Positions 8,750 to 16,931 of a stretch of DNA of 64,000 nt are shown in pieces. The translations under genes and the position numbers were made by a program. A model generated the notes under the pieces. The model saw nothing but the letters and a program-made list of their open reading frames with translations. It had not been told where the DNA came from and made no database searches. This DNA is from Brevibacterium antiquum CNRZ 918. Lineage in GTDB: Bacteria; Actinomycetota; Actinomycetes; Actinomycetales; Brevibacteriaceae. How positions within the stretch are numbered: the first letter of the stretch is position 1; the number at the start of each line of letters is the position of its first letter. Location: assembly GCF_900169145.1 (NCBI RefSeq), contig NZ_FXZD01000001.1:496001-560000 (forward strand), given 5' to 3'.

Positions 8750-9508
8750 TCATGGGGTCGAGAATCCTGCGTCTTTGAGTCTTTTCGCTGCCACGTCTGA
8801 CTGCAGGAATGTCACGAATGCATCGGCCGCGTCCTTGTTCTCGCTGGCGTCGACAGTGGCCGCAGGGTACTTGTTGATGACCTTATCGGCTCCGTCGAGT
8901 TCGACCTCTTCGACATCGCCGTCGGCACGTGCCACGTCGGTGACATAGACGATGCCGGCGTCGGCCTGCCCTGCGCTGACCTTGCCGAGCACATCGGTGA
9001 CGGAGTTCTCCTCGCTGGCAGGGTCAAGTGTGACAGCGTTCTGCTTCGCCCATTTCTGGGTCGCGGCCCCGCAGGGCACCTGCGGGGCGCAGACGACGAG
9101 ATCCTTACCGGCGAAGTCCTGCGATGAGGAGATGTCTCCTGGATTGCCTTCGGGGACGGCCAGAGTCAGCGTGTTCGATGCGAAGTTCGATGGTTCTCCG
9201 GCCAGCAGGTCATCCGCTGCGAGTGTGTCCATGGTTGTTTCATCGGCGGTTGCGATGACGTCTGCCGGCGCTCCTTCGGAGATCTGGGCGACCAGGTCTG
9301 AGGATCCTGCGAAGGAGAACTTCACGTCGACGCCTGTCTCTGTCTTAGTGAAGTCTTCCGCAATGTCTTCGAACACCTCGGTCAGAGAGGCTGCGGCGAA
9401 GACGGTCAACGTCGTCTTCTCCCCCGATTCCGAGTCTGATTCTGTCCCGGAAGAACAGGCGGTCAGTGAGAGCACTGCGACGATGCAGGCTGCAGACAAA
9501 TACTTCAT
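8750..9508 (-). CDS. modA: Molybdate-binding lipoprotein
   Basis: A 252-residue binding protein with a signal peptide and lipobox LTAC at residues 15-18. The mature start TLTVFAAASLTEVFEDIA and the later FSFAGSSDLVAQI and GAPADVIATAD are hallmark ModA oxyanion-binding segments; the two serine regions bind the oxyanion. The C-terminal part carries DAGIVYVTDVA. It delivers molybdate, and probably tungstate, to the fused ModBC. The gene lies between the regulator gene upstream and modBC downstream, all on the minus strand. Confidence 0.92.
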   Translation of the reverse strand: MKYLSAACIVAVLSLTACSSGTESDSESGEKTTLTVFAAASLTEVFEDIAEDFTKTETGVDVKFSFAGSSDLVAQISEGAPADVIATADETTMDTLAADDLLAGEPSNFASNTLTLAVPEGNPGDISSSQDFAGKDLVVCAPQVPCGAATQKWAKQNAVTLDPASEENSVTDVLGKVSAGQADAGIVYVTDVARADGDVEEVELDGADKVINKYPAATVDASENKDAADAFVTFLQSDVAAKRLKDAGFSTP

Positions 9509-9626
9509 TCGCCCATTAAACCCGCATCTGCGCGTAAATGGCTAATCTGGCTCAGTGTTTGCGGAACTGATGTTGCTTTTTCTTAAACAGCCTCGGTCCC
9601 GGAGAAAAGCAGCCGGTGAGCAGTTT

Positions 9627-10028
9627 TCAGCGAGTACCCGGGGAGTCGATGGAGACCATTGTGGCCTTCACCGAGGCGGTGGCCAGGCTGCCTGGTTCTA
9701 GTTCGAGCTGCCGGCAGGCCTCAGCCGACATCAGCGACACAACCCGGAACGGGCCGCACTGGAGGCTGACCTGGGCCATCACGCCGTCGATGACGACGTC
9801 GGTGACGAGACCGGCGAATCGGTTGCGGGCGGAGCTGACGACACCCGTCGGATCCTCGAGGGCACCTGAACCCGTCTGTGCCAGGGCAGCCAGTTCCCGC
9901 CCCTCGACGACTGCCCGGTTGGAGGCGTCCTTGTGCTGGGTGAGTTTCCCGTCGCTGATCCAGCGGCGGATGGTGTCGTCGCTGACTCCGAGGAACCGGG
10001 CCGCGTCGTTGATGCGCAGTTCGGTCAT
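9627..10028 (-). CDS. Small HTH-Mop molybdate-responsive regulator
   Basis: A 133-residue protein with two parts. The first 45 residues are an excisionase/MerR-like helix-turn-helix (INDAARFLGVSDDTIRRWIS). Residues about 65-132 are one TOBE/Mop domain (SARNRFAGLVTDVV followed by VSLQCGPFRVVSLMS), the fold that binds molybdate or tungstate. This arrangement resembles a minimal ModE in which a different DNA-binding head is used. ATG at 10028 overlaps the moaE stop by ATGA; an upstream in-frame start would lie inside moaE. It is the last gene of the moeA-moaC-moaE run and precedes modA, so it is well placed to control uptake. Confidence 0.8.
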   Translation of the reverse strand: MTELRINDAARFLGVSDDTIRRWISDGKLTQHKDASNRAVVEGRELAALAQTGSGALEDPTGVVSSARNRFAGLVTDVVIDGVMAQVSLQCGPFRVVSLMSAEACRQLELEPGSLATASVKATMVSIDSPGTR

Positions 10029-10447
10029 TCGAGAGCCCCGACCCACTCGTCCTCACCGTCGGCGAAGAACTGGTGCTTCCAGATCGCCACACGCGCCTTG
10101 ACCTCGTCGACCAGCTCGGAGCAGGCGGCGAAGGAGTCGTGGCGATGTGGTGAGGCGACGACCGCGGCCAAGGCCACATCTCCGATCTCGAGGGCACCGA
10201 CGCGATGGACGACGGACAGACGTACGGCCGGGTGTTTGGCTGCGATCTCAGCGGCCACCTCGGCGATCTGCGCGCTTGCCACCGGATGGGATTCATAGGT
10301 CAGTCGATGGACCCCGCGACCCTCGTCGTGGTCGCGGATGACACCGGAGAAGCTGACCACAGCACCGCAGGTGTCATCGAGGACATCCGCCTCAAGTGCG
10401 GCGGTGCTGATCGGGGTCTCGACGATGTCGGTGTGGATGACGCTCAT
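10025..10447 (-). CDS. moaE: Molybdopterin synthase catalytic subunit
   Basis: A 140-residue MoaE. It transfers sulfur from the MoaD C-terminal thiocarboxylate to cyclic pyranopterin monophosphate. Signature segments are GAVVSFSGVIRDHDEG, YESHPVASAQI, HRVGALEIGDVALAAVVASPHR and the C-terminal AIWKHQFFADGEDEWVG with its catalytic lysine. The start ATG at 10447 overlaps the moaC stop (ATGA); any longer frame would run into moaC. The sulfur carrier MoaD is encoded in the divergent transcript at 13308-13553. Confidence 0.92.
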   Translation of the reverse strand: MSVIHTDIVETPISTAALEADVLDDTCGAVVSFSGVIRDHDEGRGVHRLTYESHPVASAQIAEVAAEIAAKHPAVRLSVVHRVGALEIGDVALAAVVASPHRHDSFAACSELVDEVKARVAIWKHQFFADGEDEWVGALE

Positions 10448-10914
10448 GTGTCCCGGCTCCAATCGCCGCTGCGCCCACCGGATTTCTCGATGACCTTGAT
10501 GTCGCCGATGATCGCCTGGTTGTCGACGGCCTTGATCATGTCGAAGATGGTCAGGGCGGCGATGGACACTGCGGTCAGCGCCTCCATCTCGACACCCGTC
10601 TTCGACACGGTCTTGACCGCGCCCGCGATGCGAACAGCGTCGTCGAGGAGTTCGAAGTCGACATCGATGCCCGTCAGCGGCAGCGGGTGGCACAGCGGAA
10701 TCAGATCACTGGTGCGTTTGGCGCCCATGACTGCCGCGATGCGTGCCACGGGCAGGGCATCACCCTTGGGCAGGCCCGCCTCGGCGATCATGTCGATCAC
10801 CTCGCTCCGGGTGGTGATAAGTGCGGTGGCGACGGCGCGACGTTTGGTCACGTCCTTGTCTCCGACGTCGACCATATGGGCGGCGCCGTCGTCGTCGATG
10901 TGCGTGAGTGTCAT
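10444..10914 (-). CDS. moaC: Cyclic pyranopterin monophosphate synthase
   Basis: A 156-residue MoaC, which converts the MoaA product into cyclic pyranopterin monophosphate. The active-site stretch KRTSDLIPLCHPLPLTGIDV and the later KTGVEMEALTAVSIAALTIFDM are intact. ATG at 10914 is chosen over one four codons upstream because it overlaps the moeA stop as ATGA and has GGAAG five bases upstream. The gene is coupled on both sides, to moeA before and moaE after. Confidence 0.92.
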   Translation of the reverse strand: MTLTHIDDDGAAHMVDVGDKDVTKRRAVATALITTRSEVIDMIAEAGLPKGDALPVARIAAVMGAKRTSDLIPLCHPLPLTGIDVDFELLDDAVRIAGAVKTVSKTGVEMEALTAVSIAALTIFDMIKAVDNQAIIGDIKVIEKSGGRSGDWSRDT

Positions 10915-12176
10915 GTGATCTTCCACGTCTTCAGCCTATCGTCTGCGCCGGGGGCGAGCTCATTCGTGTGCGCACCGGAATCGGTTGGCGGGATGAAGAC
11001 CAGATGCGAACTCTGAGCATAGTTGTGGAGCAGATGCGAGCGGGTACCGCCGACGAGCTCAAGGCCGTCGGGGCCCATCACGGCACGCCGCACCTGCAGC
11101 TTTCCGCTGGGCGGAGCCTCGTCCAGGCCACCGAGCAGACGGTGGTATTCCGTTTCGCGAGGTTCCTCATCGACGTCCAAACCCAGCAGCGCGGGGCGAA
11201 TGAACATCTCAAAGCTGATCAGCGCACTGACGGGATTGCCGGGCAGTGCCACCCATGCGGTGTCGGCGAGGCGTCCGCATCCCTGCGGCCCGCCGGGCTG
11301 CATGGCGATGGGTTCGAAGACCATGCTCGAGCCTTCGTCGAGTTCGGCGGCGAGCTTGACGACCTCGTGGGCGCCTTTCGAGATCCCGCCGGTCGAGACG
11401 ACGAGCTCGCAGTCGGCTGCTCTGACTGCGTCGAGCAGAGCCTGGGGATCGTCGGGCACGGTGAGGAGGGTCGTTTCGGCGCCGAGGCGGCGCAGGCTGG
11501 CCCCCAGGGTGATCGAGTTCGCGTCGTGGATTCCGGCTGCGGCAGCGGCGGTGATCTCATCCCCTGTGCTCACGATGAGCACGCGCGGCAGGGTTTGAAC
11601 CTCGAGTTCGGTGATTCCGCAGGCGGCAGCGACGCCGAGGTGGGCCGGCGTGAGCATCACTCCGGCGCTGAGCACTGTGGATCCGGCAGCAACGTCGCTG
11701 CCGCGCGAGCGGACGAAGGCGCCCGGCTCAGCGCCTGCATCCGTGGCCGGCAGGGTGATGGTGATCTCCGGGGATTCGAAGCGCCCGGGGTGGGTGTCCT
11801 CGATCTTGATCACCGTGTCGGTGCCGGCAGGCAGCGGAGCCCCGGTCATGATCTCCACTGCGGTTCCGGCCGCCACCTCGCTGCCACGGGCTCCAGCCGC
11901 AACCCGGCCGTGGACCGGAATGGGGCCGTAGACTGTCTGTCGTCTACCATTGTCGTCGGTGGCGTGACTCTGCTTCGCATCGCGAAGCGTGGTGGCGGCG
12001 ACGGCATATCCGTCCATGCTGGAGTTGTCGAAGCCGGGAACATCGATCGGTGAGCTCAAAGTGGTGCTCAGGCGACGAGGTGTATCGAGGAGTTCGCCGA
12101 TCGGAATCGTCTGCGATTGAAGCAGCGGGCCGATCGTGTCGAGGACACGACGACGATGCATGATGGCGGTAGTCAT
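10911..12176 (-). CDS. moeA: Molybdopterin molybdenumtransferase, first copy
   Basis: A 421-residue MoeA/gephyrin E-type protein that inserts molybdate into adenylated molybdopterin. Visible landmarks are PGFDNSSMDGYAV, an EIMTGAPLPAGTDTVIKIED substrate loop, the MoCF-like GDEI and STGGISKGAHEVV segments, and GCGRLADTAWVALPGNPVSALISFEMF. The start at 12176 gives a normal N-terminus; in-frame sequence upstream is non-coding. It heads the coupled moeA-moaC-moaE-regulator run and is divergent from moaA, with 42 bases between starts. A second, diverged moeA lies at 14737-15918. Confidence 0.9.
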   Translation of the reverse strand: MTTAIMHRRRVLDTIGPLLQSQTIPIGELLDTPRRLSTTLSSPIDVPGFDNSSMDGYAVAATTLRDAKQSHATDDNGRRQTVYGPIPVHGRVAAGARGSEVAAGTAVEIMTGAPLPAGTDTVIKIEDTHPGRFESPEITITLPATDAGAEPGAFVRSRGSDVAAGSTVLSAGVMLTPAHLGVAAACGITELEVQTLPRVLIVSTGDEITAAAAAGIHDANSITLGASLRRLGAETTLLTVPDDPQALLDAVRAADCELVVSTGGISKGAHEVVKLAAELDEGSSMVFEPIAMQPGGPQGCGRLADTAWVALPGNPVSALISFEMFIRPALLGLDVDEEPRETEYHRLLGGLDEAPPSGKLQVRRAVMGPDGLELVGGTRSHLLHNYAQSSHLVFIPPTDSGAHTNELAPGADDRLKTWKIT

Positions 12177-12218
12177 GGGACGATGATAACGAAGAAGTTG
12201 ATCAAGGAGGATGGCAGA

Positions 12219-13307
12219 ATGCGCAAGATCAGCCTGCCCACGCCCGTTCTGAGAACCCCGACAGTGGATCCGGGCGAGACGTTCACAGCCCATCAGGAGG
12301 ATTCGCTCCTGGACACCTTCGGTCGACGTGCCCGCGATATGCGCATCTCACTGACCGACTTCTGCAATCTGCGCTGCAGCTACTGCATGCCCGAGGAGGG
12401 TGTGGAGTTCATGTCCCGCGATGCGGCCATGACAGCCGATGAGATCATTCGCTTCGTGCGCATCGGCGTCGAGAAGTTCGGCGTCGACCAGGTCCGGTTC
12501 ACCGGTGGCGAACCGCTGACCCGAAAAGACGTCACCGACATCATCGCCGGTGTCGCCGCCCTTGAGCCCCGCCCCAATATCGCACTGACCACGAATGCGA
12601 TCGGCCTCGACAAACGGGCGCCGAAGCTGCGGGACGCGGGCCTCGACCGCATCAACGTCTCCCTCGACACCGTCGATCCCGAGACGTTCGCGACGATCAC
12701 TCGCCGCCCGTTCCTCAATCGGGTGCTCGACGGGATCAAGGGCGCCCAGGCCGCCGGTATGGATCCGGTGAAGATCAACGCCGTTCTGCTGCCAGGTGTC
12801 AACGACCATCAGGCTCCCGAACTGCTGGCCTGGTGCCTGGAGCGCGGGCTCAAGCTGCGCTTCATCGAACAGATGCCGCTCGACGCCGGGCATTCCTGGG
12901 AACGCGGCACCATGATCACGGCCGCTGACATCTTCGCCCTGCTCGAACCCGATTTCGTCCTCACCCCCGACTCCGCTCCCCGCAACGGTGCGCCAGCGGA
13001 GAAGTTCCTGGTTGCAAGCAGGAACGATCCGGAGACCATCATCGGCGACGTCGGCATCATCGCCTCGGTGACCCGGCCTTTCTGTGCCGACTGCACCCGC
13101 ACCCGTCTGACGGCAGAGGGACGGGTTCGGACCTGCCTGTTCTCGCACACGGAGGTGGATCTGCTCTCCGCTATGCGCGGTGGTGCCGACGATGAGGCGA
13201 TCGCGAACCTGTGGAAGGGCGCGCATTGGAAGAAACTGGCCGGACACGGCATGGATTCCGAGAGCTTCGAACAGCCCCAACGTCCCATGAGCGCCATCGG
13301 AGGATAA
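12219..13307 (+). CDS. moaA: GTP 3',8-cyclase (radical SAM)
   Basis: A 362-residue MoaA. It has an N-terminal radical SAM cluster CNLRCSYC, GTP-contact segments such as RFTGGEPLTRKDV and ALTTNAIGLD, and the C-terminal [4Fe-4S] ligands in CADCTRTRLTAEGRVRTC. The protein ends in IGG, the C-terminal double glycine needed by MoaA for catalysis. ATG at 12219 is chosen because an AAGGAGG ribosome site lies eight bases upstream; earlier in-frame starts lie in the divergent leader. moaD starts on the very next base after the stop codon. Confidence 0.94.
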   Translation: MRKISLPTPVLRTPTVDPGETFTAHQEDSLLDTFGRRARDMRISLTDFCNLRCSYCMPEEGVEFMSRDAAMTADEIIRFVRIGVEKFGVDQVRFTGGEPLTRKDVTDIIAGVAALEPRPNIALTTNAIGLDKRAPKLRDAGLDRINVSLDTVDPETFATITRRPFLNRVLDGIKGAQAAGMDPVKINAVLLPGVNDHQAPELLAWCLERGLKLRFIEQMPLDAGHSWERGTMITAADIFALLEPDFVLTPDSAPRNGAPAEKFLVASRNDPETIIGDVGIIASVTRPFCADCTRTRLTAEGRVRTCLFSHTEVDLLSAMRGGADDEAIANLWKGAHWKKLAGHGMDSESFEQPQRPMSAIGG

Positions 13308-13553
13308 GTGCCCCAGATCAGAGTCCGCTTCTTCGCAGCCGCACGAGAGGCCTTCGGAACCAAGGAATCGACCGCGGCCGCGTCAACCATTGACGAGCTG
13401 ATGACGACCCTGACGAAGGACGCCAGCACCGAGGCGACAACAGTCATTTCCCGTTCGAGCTTCCTCGTCAATGCGGTCGCCGCCACAGACCCGCAAGCGC
13501 CCTTGAGTGAGGGTGACACCGTCGACGTCCTGCCGCCCTTCGCCGGCGGCTGA
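13308..13553 (+). CDS. moaD: Molybdopterin synthase sulfur carrier subunit
   Basis: An 81-residue ubiquitin-like MoaD/ThiS-fold protein starting RVRFFAAAREAFG and ending LPPFAGG. The C-terminal GG is the site of adenylation by MoeB and thiocarboxylation. It begins with GTG immediately after the moaA TAA, so it is translated by reinitiation or from a site inside moaA. It supplies sulfur to MoaE, and the activating MoeB-rhodanese gene lies on the opposite strand 47 bases further on. Confidence 0.92.
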   Translation: MPQIRVRFFAAAREAFGTKESTAAASTIDELMTTLTKDASTEATTVISRSSFLVNAVAATDPQAPLSEGDTVDVLPPFAGG

Positions 13554-13600
13554 GACCGGCTGGTTCCGTGTGGCCGATGTCGTCAGCGCAGCTGAGTTTG

Positions 13601-14716
13601 TCAGTGCGGCAGTGACAGGTATGCGAGGTATCCGCCGGAGACTGAGCTGACCTCAGTACCCTGTGCGCGCAGTTGGGCGCACGCCCGTGACGACCGCACG
13701 CCCGAACGGCAGTAGAGTGCGACCAGTTCGTGTCCGGCGAGCTGTCCGGGATCCTCCAGGAGAGCGTCCATCGGTATGTGCTGGGCTCCCGGGACCATGC
13801 CCGCCGAGACCTCGTCGTCGTCTCGGATGTCGACGAGGTGTGTGCCGGGTGCCAGCGACGCCCATGTCACGCTCGGATCCGTCCCCTCGGACGTCCCGGC
13901 GGCGCTCTCGTCACCATGGCTGCCGAGTGTGTCACCGTAGTCGCCGAGGTGGCTCTCCAGGTCCGTGATCGGCTGGCGATTCGGTATCCGTCCGACCGGA
14001 ACGGTCTCCCAGCTGGCGTCGAGGCTGCTGTGGATGGAGACTGCGTTGCAGAGCGGCGTGCCGATGCCGGTGAGGACCTTGATCGTCTCCATCGCCATGG
14101 CAGCACCGATGCTTCCACACAGTGCGCCGAGGACACCGGCTGTTGCACAGTCCGGGACCGATCCGGGTCCTGGCACGACGGGGTAGAGGTCGCGCAGAGT
14201 CGCCCCCTGCCTCGTGTCGAAGACGGCGACCTGGCCGTCGAATCCGAGGATCGTGCCCCAGACGAGGGGTTTTTCCAGGATCTCGCAGGCGTCGTTGGCA
14301 AGGTATCTGGTCGCGAAGTTGTCGCTTCCGTCGATGACGATGTCGGCAGCACCGATGAGTTCGAGGGCGTTGTCCGGTGTCAGCAGGACCGGGTGGGTGG
14401 TGATGTCGATGGCGGAGTTCAGCTCGCCCAGCCGATGTTTCGCGGATTCGACCTTGCGCTGCCCCACACCTGTCTCGGAGTGGATGAATTGGCGGTGCAG
14501 GTTGCTCAGTTCCACTGTGTCGGGGTCGATGATGCTGATGTGTCCGACTCCGGCGGCTGCCAGGTAGGTGAGTACCGGTGCCCCGAGTCCTCCTGCGCCG
14601 ATGACGAGCACATGGGAATCCAGGAGCGCGGATTGGGCCTGTGGTCCGAAGCCGCTGAGGCGGATCTGACGGGCATAGCGTGCCGTGTCCGCGGAGCTGA
14701 GGGTTTTGCCTGACAT
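13601..14716 (-). CDS. moeB: MoeB-type adenylyltransferase fused to a rhodanese domain
   Basis: A 371-residue E1-like enzyme with a C-terminal sulfurtransferase domain. Residues about 8-255 show the ATP-binding VLVIGAGGLGAPVLTYLAAAG, the SNLHRQ arginine region and VIDGSDNFATRYL. Residues about 280-371 are a rhodanese domain with the active-site loop YCRSGVRSS. The protein should adenylate MoaD and hand sulfur from the rhodanese cysteine. The two CxxC pairs that hold zinc in Escherichia coli MoeB are absent, as in many actinobacterial MoeB-rhodanese proteins. ATG at 14716 is the natural start. It lies 20 bases after moeA2. Confidence 0.88.
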   Translation of the reverse strand: MSGKTLSSADTARYARQIRLSGFGPQAQSALLDSHVLVIGAGGLGAPVLTYLAAAGVGHISIIDPDTVELSNLHRQFIHSETGVGQRKVESAKHRLGELNSAIDITTHPVLLTPDNALELIGAADIVIDGSDNFATRYLANDACEILEKPLVWGTILGFDGQVAVFDTRQGATLRDLYPVVPGPGSVPDCATAGVLGALCGSIGAAMAMETIKVLTGIGTPLCNAVSIHSSLDASWETVPVGRIPNRQPITDLESHLGDYGDTLGSHGDESAAGTSEGTDPSVTWASLAPGTHLVDIRDDDEVSAGMVPGAQHIPMDALLEDPGQLAGHELVALYCRSGVRSSRACAQLRAQGTEVSSVSGGYLAYLSLPH

Positions 14717-14736
14717 GCATCCCAGTCTAGTTGGCT

Positions 14737-15918
14737 TCAGCAGTCTAGGACCCTGATGACATCGCCGGGGCGAATGATCCCGGGCGCTCGAGGGACCCGG
14801 ATGATGACCTCGGCGCCGGCGAAGTCTCGCAGTCGTGACCGCTCGAATGGCGCGATCTCTCCCCCAGCGGTGAGACGACCCGGCACCAGGCTGACCGCTG
14901 TGCTGTGGCCCGTGATTTCGGGACCGGTGTACACGGCCTTCCTCCACCTCGATGCGAGGGGCCGCGCAGCGATGACCGAACGTGCAAAGAGGTGGAAGGA
15001 CAGAATGGCCCCTGTCGGTGTGCCCGGGAAATGCAGCAGCGGTACGCCGGCGATGCGTCCGTGCCCCTGCGGCCCACCCGGTCGCATCGACAGACGCAGG
15101 AACGTCGAATGGTCATCGCCCAGTTCCTGCCTGACGACCTCGAAGGCACCGGCGCTGATTCCGCCGGTGGTGATGATCAGGTCAACGCTGTCGCGCAGTT
15201 CGTCGACGATCTGTCGAAAGACTGCTGGGTCGTCACCGCAGCTGCGTTCGACGGGGATCGCGCCGGCAGCGGCGATCGCGGAACTGAGCATGGGCAGGTT
15301 CGAGTTGTGGATGAATGGCTGCGACGAGGTGGCGGAATCGGTGACCAGCTCATCTCCGGTGACGATGAGACCGATGGTCAGCGGCCGGCGCACGCGGATG
15401 GTCTCGCGTCCCATCATCGCCAGCGTGCCCACACCGGCGGAGTTGATCACCTCACCGGCGGTGATGACGGTATCTCCGCTCCCGGTGTCCTCCCCCACTG
15501 CTCTGATGTTCCAGCCTGGTCGCGCGCCCTTGGGCCAGGAGGAGATGCGGATTCGGTCCGGGGCCGGCCCCGTGCGTTCGGCATCGGTGTACTCGACGGG
15601 AACGACCACCTCGGCGGTGGCGGGCACCTGGGCCCCGGTCATCACCCGCACGGCGGTCCCCGGTGTGATGTCCACGGGCCTGGCACCGGCGGGGATGTCA
15701 CCGCGCACATCCACCTCGGCGCCGGTTCTGGCACTGGTCAGAGCCGTCTCGTCGAGTGCAAAGCCGTCCATCGCCGAGGTGGCGAAGCCGGGAATGGGGG
15801 AATCGGCGATCACGTCTTCCGCGGCGATTCTGCCATGGCCTGACATGGTGGGAATCGTCTCTTCGGTGCGCTGGGGAGCCGAAGCGAGGATGAGTCGGCA
15901 GTATTCCTCTGGTTCCAC
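14737..15918 (-). CDS. moeA2: MoeA-like molybdopterin molybdenumtransferase, second copy
   Basis: A 393-residue MoeA paralogue. It shows PGFATSAMDGFAL, RVMTGAQVPATAEVVVPVEY, the MoCF segments VTGDELV and TTGGISAGAFEVV, and GHGRIAGVPLLHFPGTPTGAILSFHLF. The proline-glycine substrate loop is kept but altered (FPGTPTG instead of LPGNPVS). The start is taken as GTG at 15918 because GAAAGGA lies five bases upstream and the N-terminus then matches the family; a much longer open frame upstream is antisense to the next gene. It may act with a different ligand or cofactor form than moeA1, or be specialised in metal insertion. Confidence 0.85.
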   Translation of the reverse strand: MEPEEYCRLILASAPQRTEETIPTMSGHGRIAAEDVIADSPIPGFATSAMDGFALDETALTSARTGAEVDVRGDIPAGARPVDITPGTAVRVMTGAQVPATAEVVVPVEYTDAERTGPAPDRIRISSWPKGARPGWNIRAVGEDTGSGDTVITAGEVINSAGVGTLAMMGRETIRVRRPLTIGLIVTGDELVTDSATSSQPFIHNSNLPMLSSAIAAAGAIPVERSCGDDPAVFRQIVDELRDSVDLIITTGGISAGAFEVVRQELGDDHSTFLRLSMRPGGPQGHGRIAGVPLLHFPGTPTGAILSFHLFARSVIAARPLASRWRKAVYTGPEITGHSTAVSLVPGRLTAGGEIAPFERSRLRDFAGAEVIIRVPRAPGIIRPGDVIRVLDC

Positions 15919-15996
15919 GGGTGTCCTTTCGTCTGTTGGGAATCCTACGAGGAGTTGCCGCTTCGGGCACTCGCGTTCGGACAGTGGTGACTTAGA

Positions 15997-16854
15997 GTGG
16001 CAGGCGTGGACACTCAAACACGATTCGACACTGATTCTCGCCGATTCGACCTCGTTTCCTGGCCAGGCTTGGCCGCGACGCTGTTGGCACTGTCCGCTTT
16101 CGTCCTGTTCGGACTGGGAACCACGTTTCCTGAGGTGAGAGCCTTCGGGTATGTACCGATGGTAGCCTCCCTCATCGTCGCCTGGAGCGCCGACCGGGAA
16201 TTCGCACGCGACCTCAGCGTCATCGCCGGCTGCCTGGGTCTGATCTCCTCGATCTCGGTGGCCGCCGATATCTCGTGGTCCAATATCGCTCGCATGGGGG
16301 TCGTGCTCTCTGCCGTAGTGATCGGGCCCTGGCTGATCACCCGCTACGGATTCAAGGACCGCACCATCGTCTTCCCGCTGCGTCGGGGGCAGCGATGGTC
16401 GCGTCTGGAGTGGGCGTGGCTGCTGTTCGTGATCGTCGTCGCCTGGCTCGTCCTCCCCCAGTACTTCATGCGCACTGGGGTCTATCTCAACTGGCCGCCG
16501 GTGACGCAGTGGGATGAGATCGTCCGTCTCTTCTTCGGCGTCAACGCCGTCGGCATCTGGGATGAGCTGTTCTTCATCTGCACGGTCTTCGCTCTGCTGC
16601 GCAAGCACTTCGCCTTCTGGACCGCGAACGTATTCACCACCGTCATCTTCGTGTCCTTCCTCTGGGAGCTGGGCTATCGGTCGATCGGACCGGTGCTGAC
16701 GATTCCGTTCGCACTCGTCCAGGCCTATATCTTCACCCGGACGAAGTCGCTGCCATACACCGTGACGGTCCACCTCCTCTTCGACGCGCTCGTCTTCCTC
16801 ACGATCGTCCATGCCCACCATCCCGAGGCGCTGCCCATCTTCATCGGAGTATGA
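15997..16854 (+). CDS. CPBP-like intramembrane protein with degenerate active-site motifs
   Basis: A 285-residue protein with about eight membrane helices. The last three helices resemble the CPBP (Abi) intramembrane protease fold. Motif 1, normally EExxxR, appears as DELFFICTVFALLR. Motif 2, normally FxxxH, appears as FVSFLWELGY without the histidine, and motif 3 as HLLFDALVF with its histidine and aspartate. It may therefore be a non-proteolytic relative. Start is GTG at 15997 or GTG at 16006; neither has a strong ribosome site. It is divergent from moeA2 and ends at a strong bidirectional hairpin. Function is unknown. Confidence 0.65.
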   Translation: MAGVDTQTRFDTDSRRFDLVSWPGLAATLLALSAFVLFGLGTTFPEVRAFGYVPMVASLIVAWSADREFARDLSVIAGCLGLISSISVAADISWSNIARMGVVLSAVVIGPWLITRYGFKDRTIVFPLRRGQRWSRLEWAWLLFVIVVAWLVLPQYFMRTGVYLNWPPVTQWDEIVRLFFGVNAVGIWDELFFICTVFALLRKHFAFWTANVFTTVIFVSFLWELGYRSIGPVLTIPFALVQAYIFTRTKSLPYTVTVHLLFDALVFLTIVHAHHPEALPIFIGV

Positions 16855-16857
16855 GAA

Positions 16858-16892
16858 AACTCCCCCGCTCACACTGTGTGAGCGAGGGAGTT
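16858..16892 (-). terminator. Bidirectional terminator between CPBP-like and POT genes
   Basis: A 16-bp stem with one mismatch (AACTCCC.CGCTCACA and its complement) closes a 3-base loop. On the minus strand it ends in a GTTTTCTC tract, so it should terminate the POT transporter message; it also follows the stop of the plus-strand gene by three bases. Confidence 0.8.
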
Positions 16893-16931
16893 CGCTGCAG
16901 CTCGAAGGAGCCACGATGGGACTGCTAAGGG

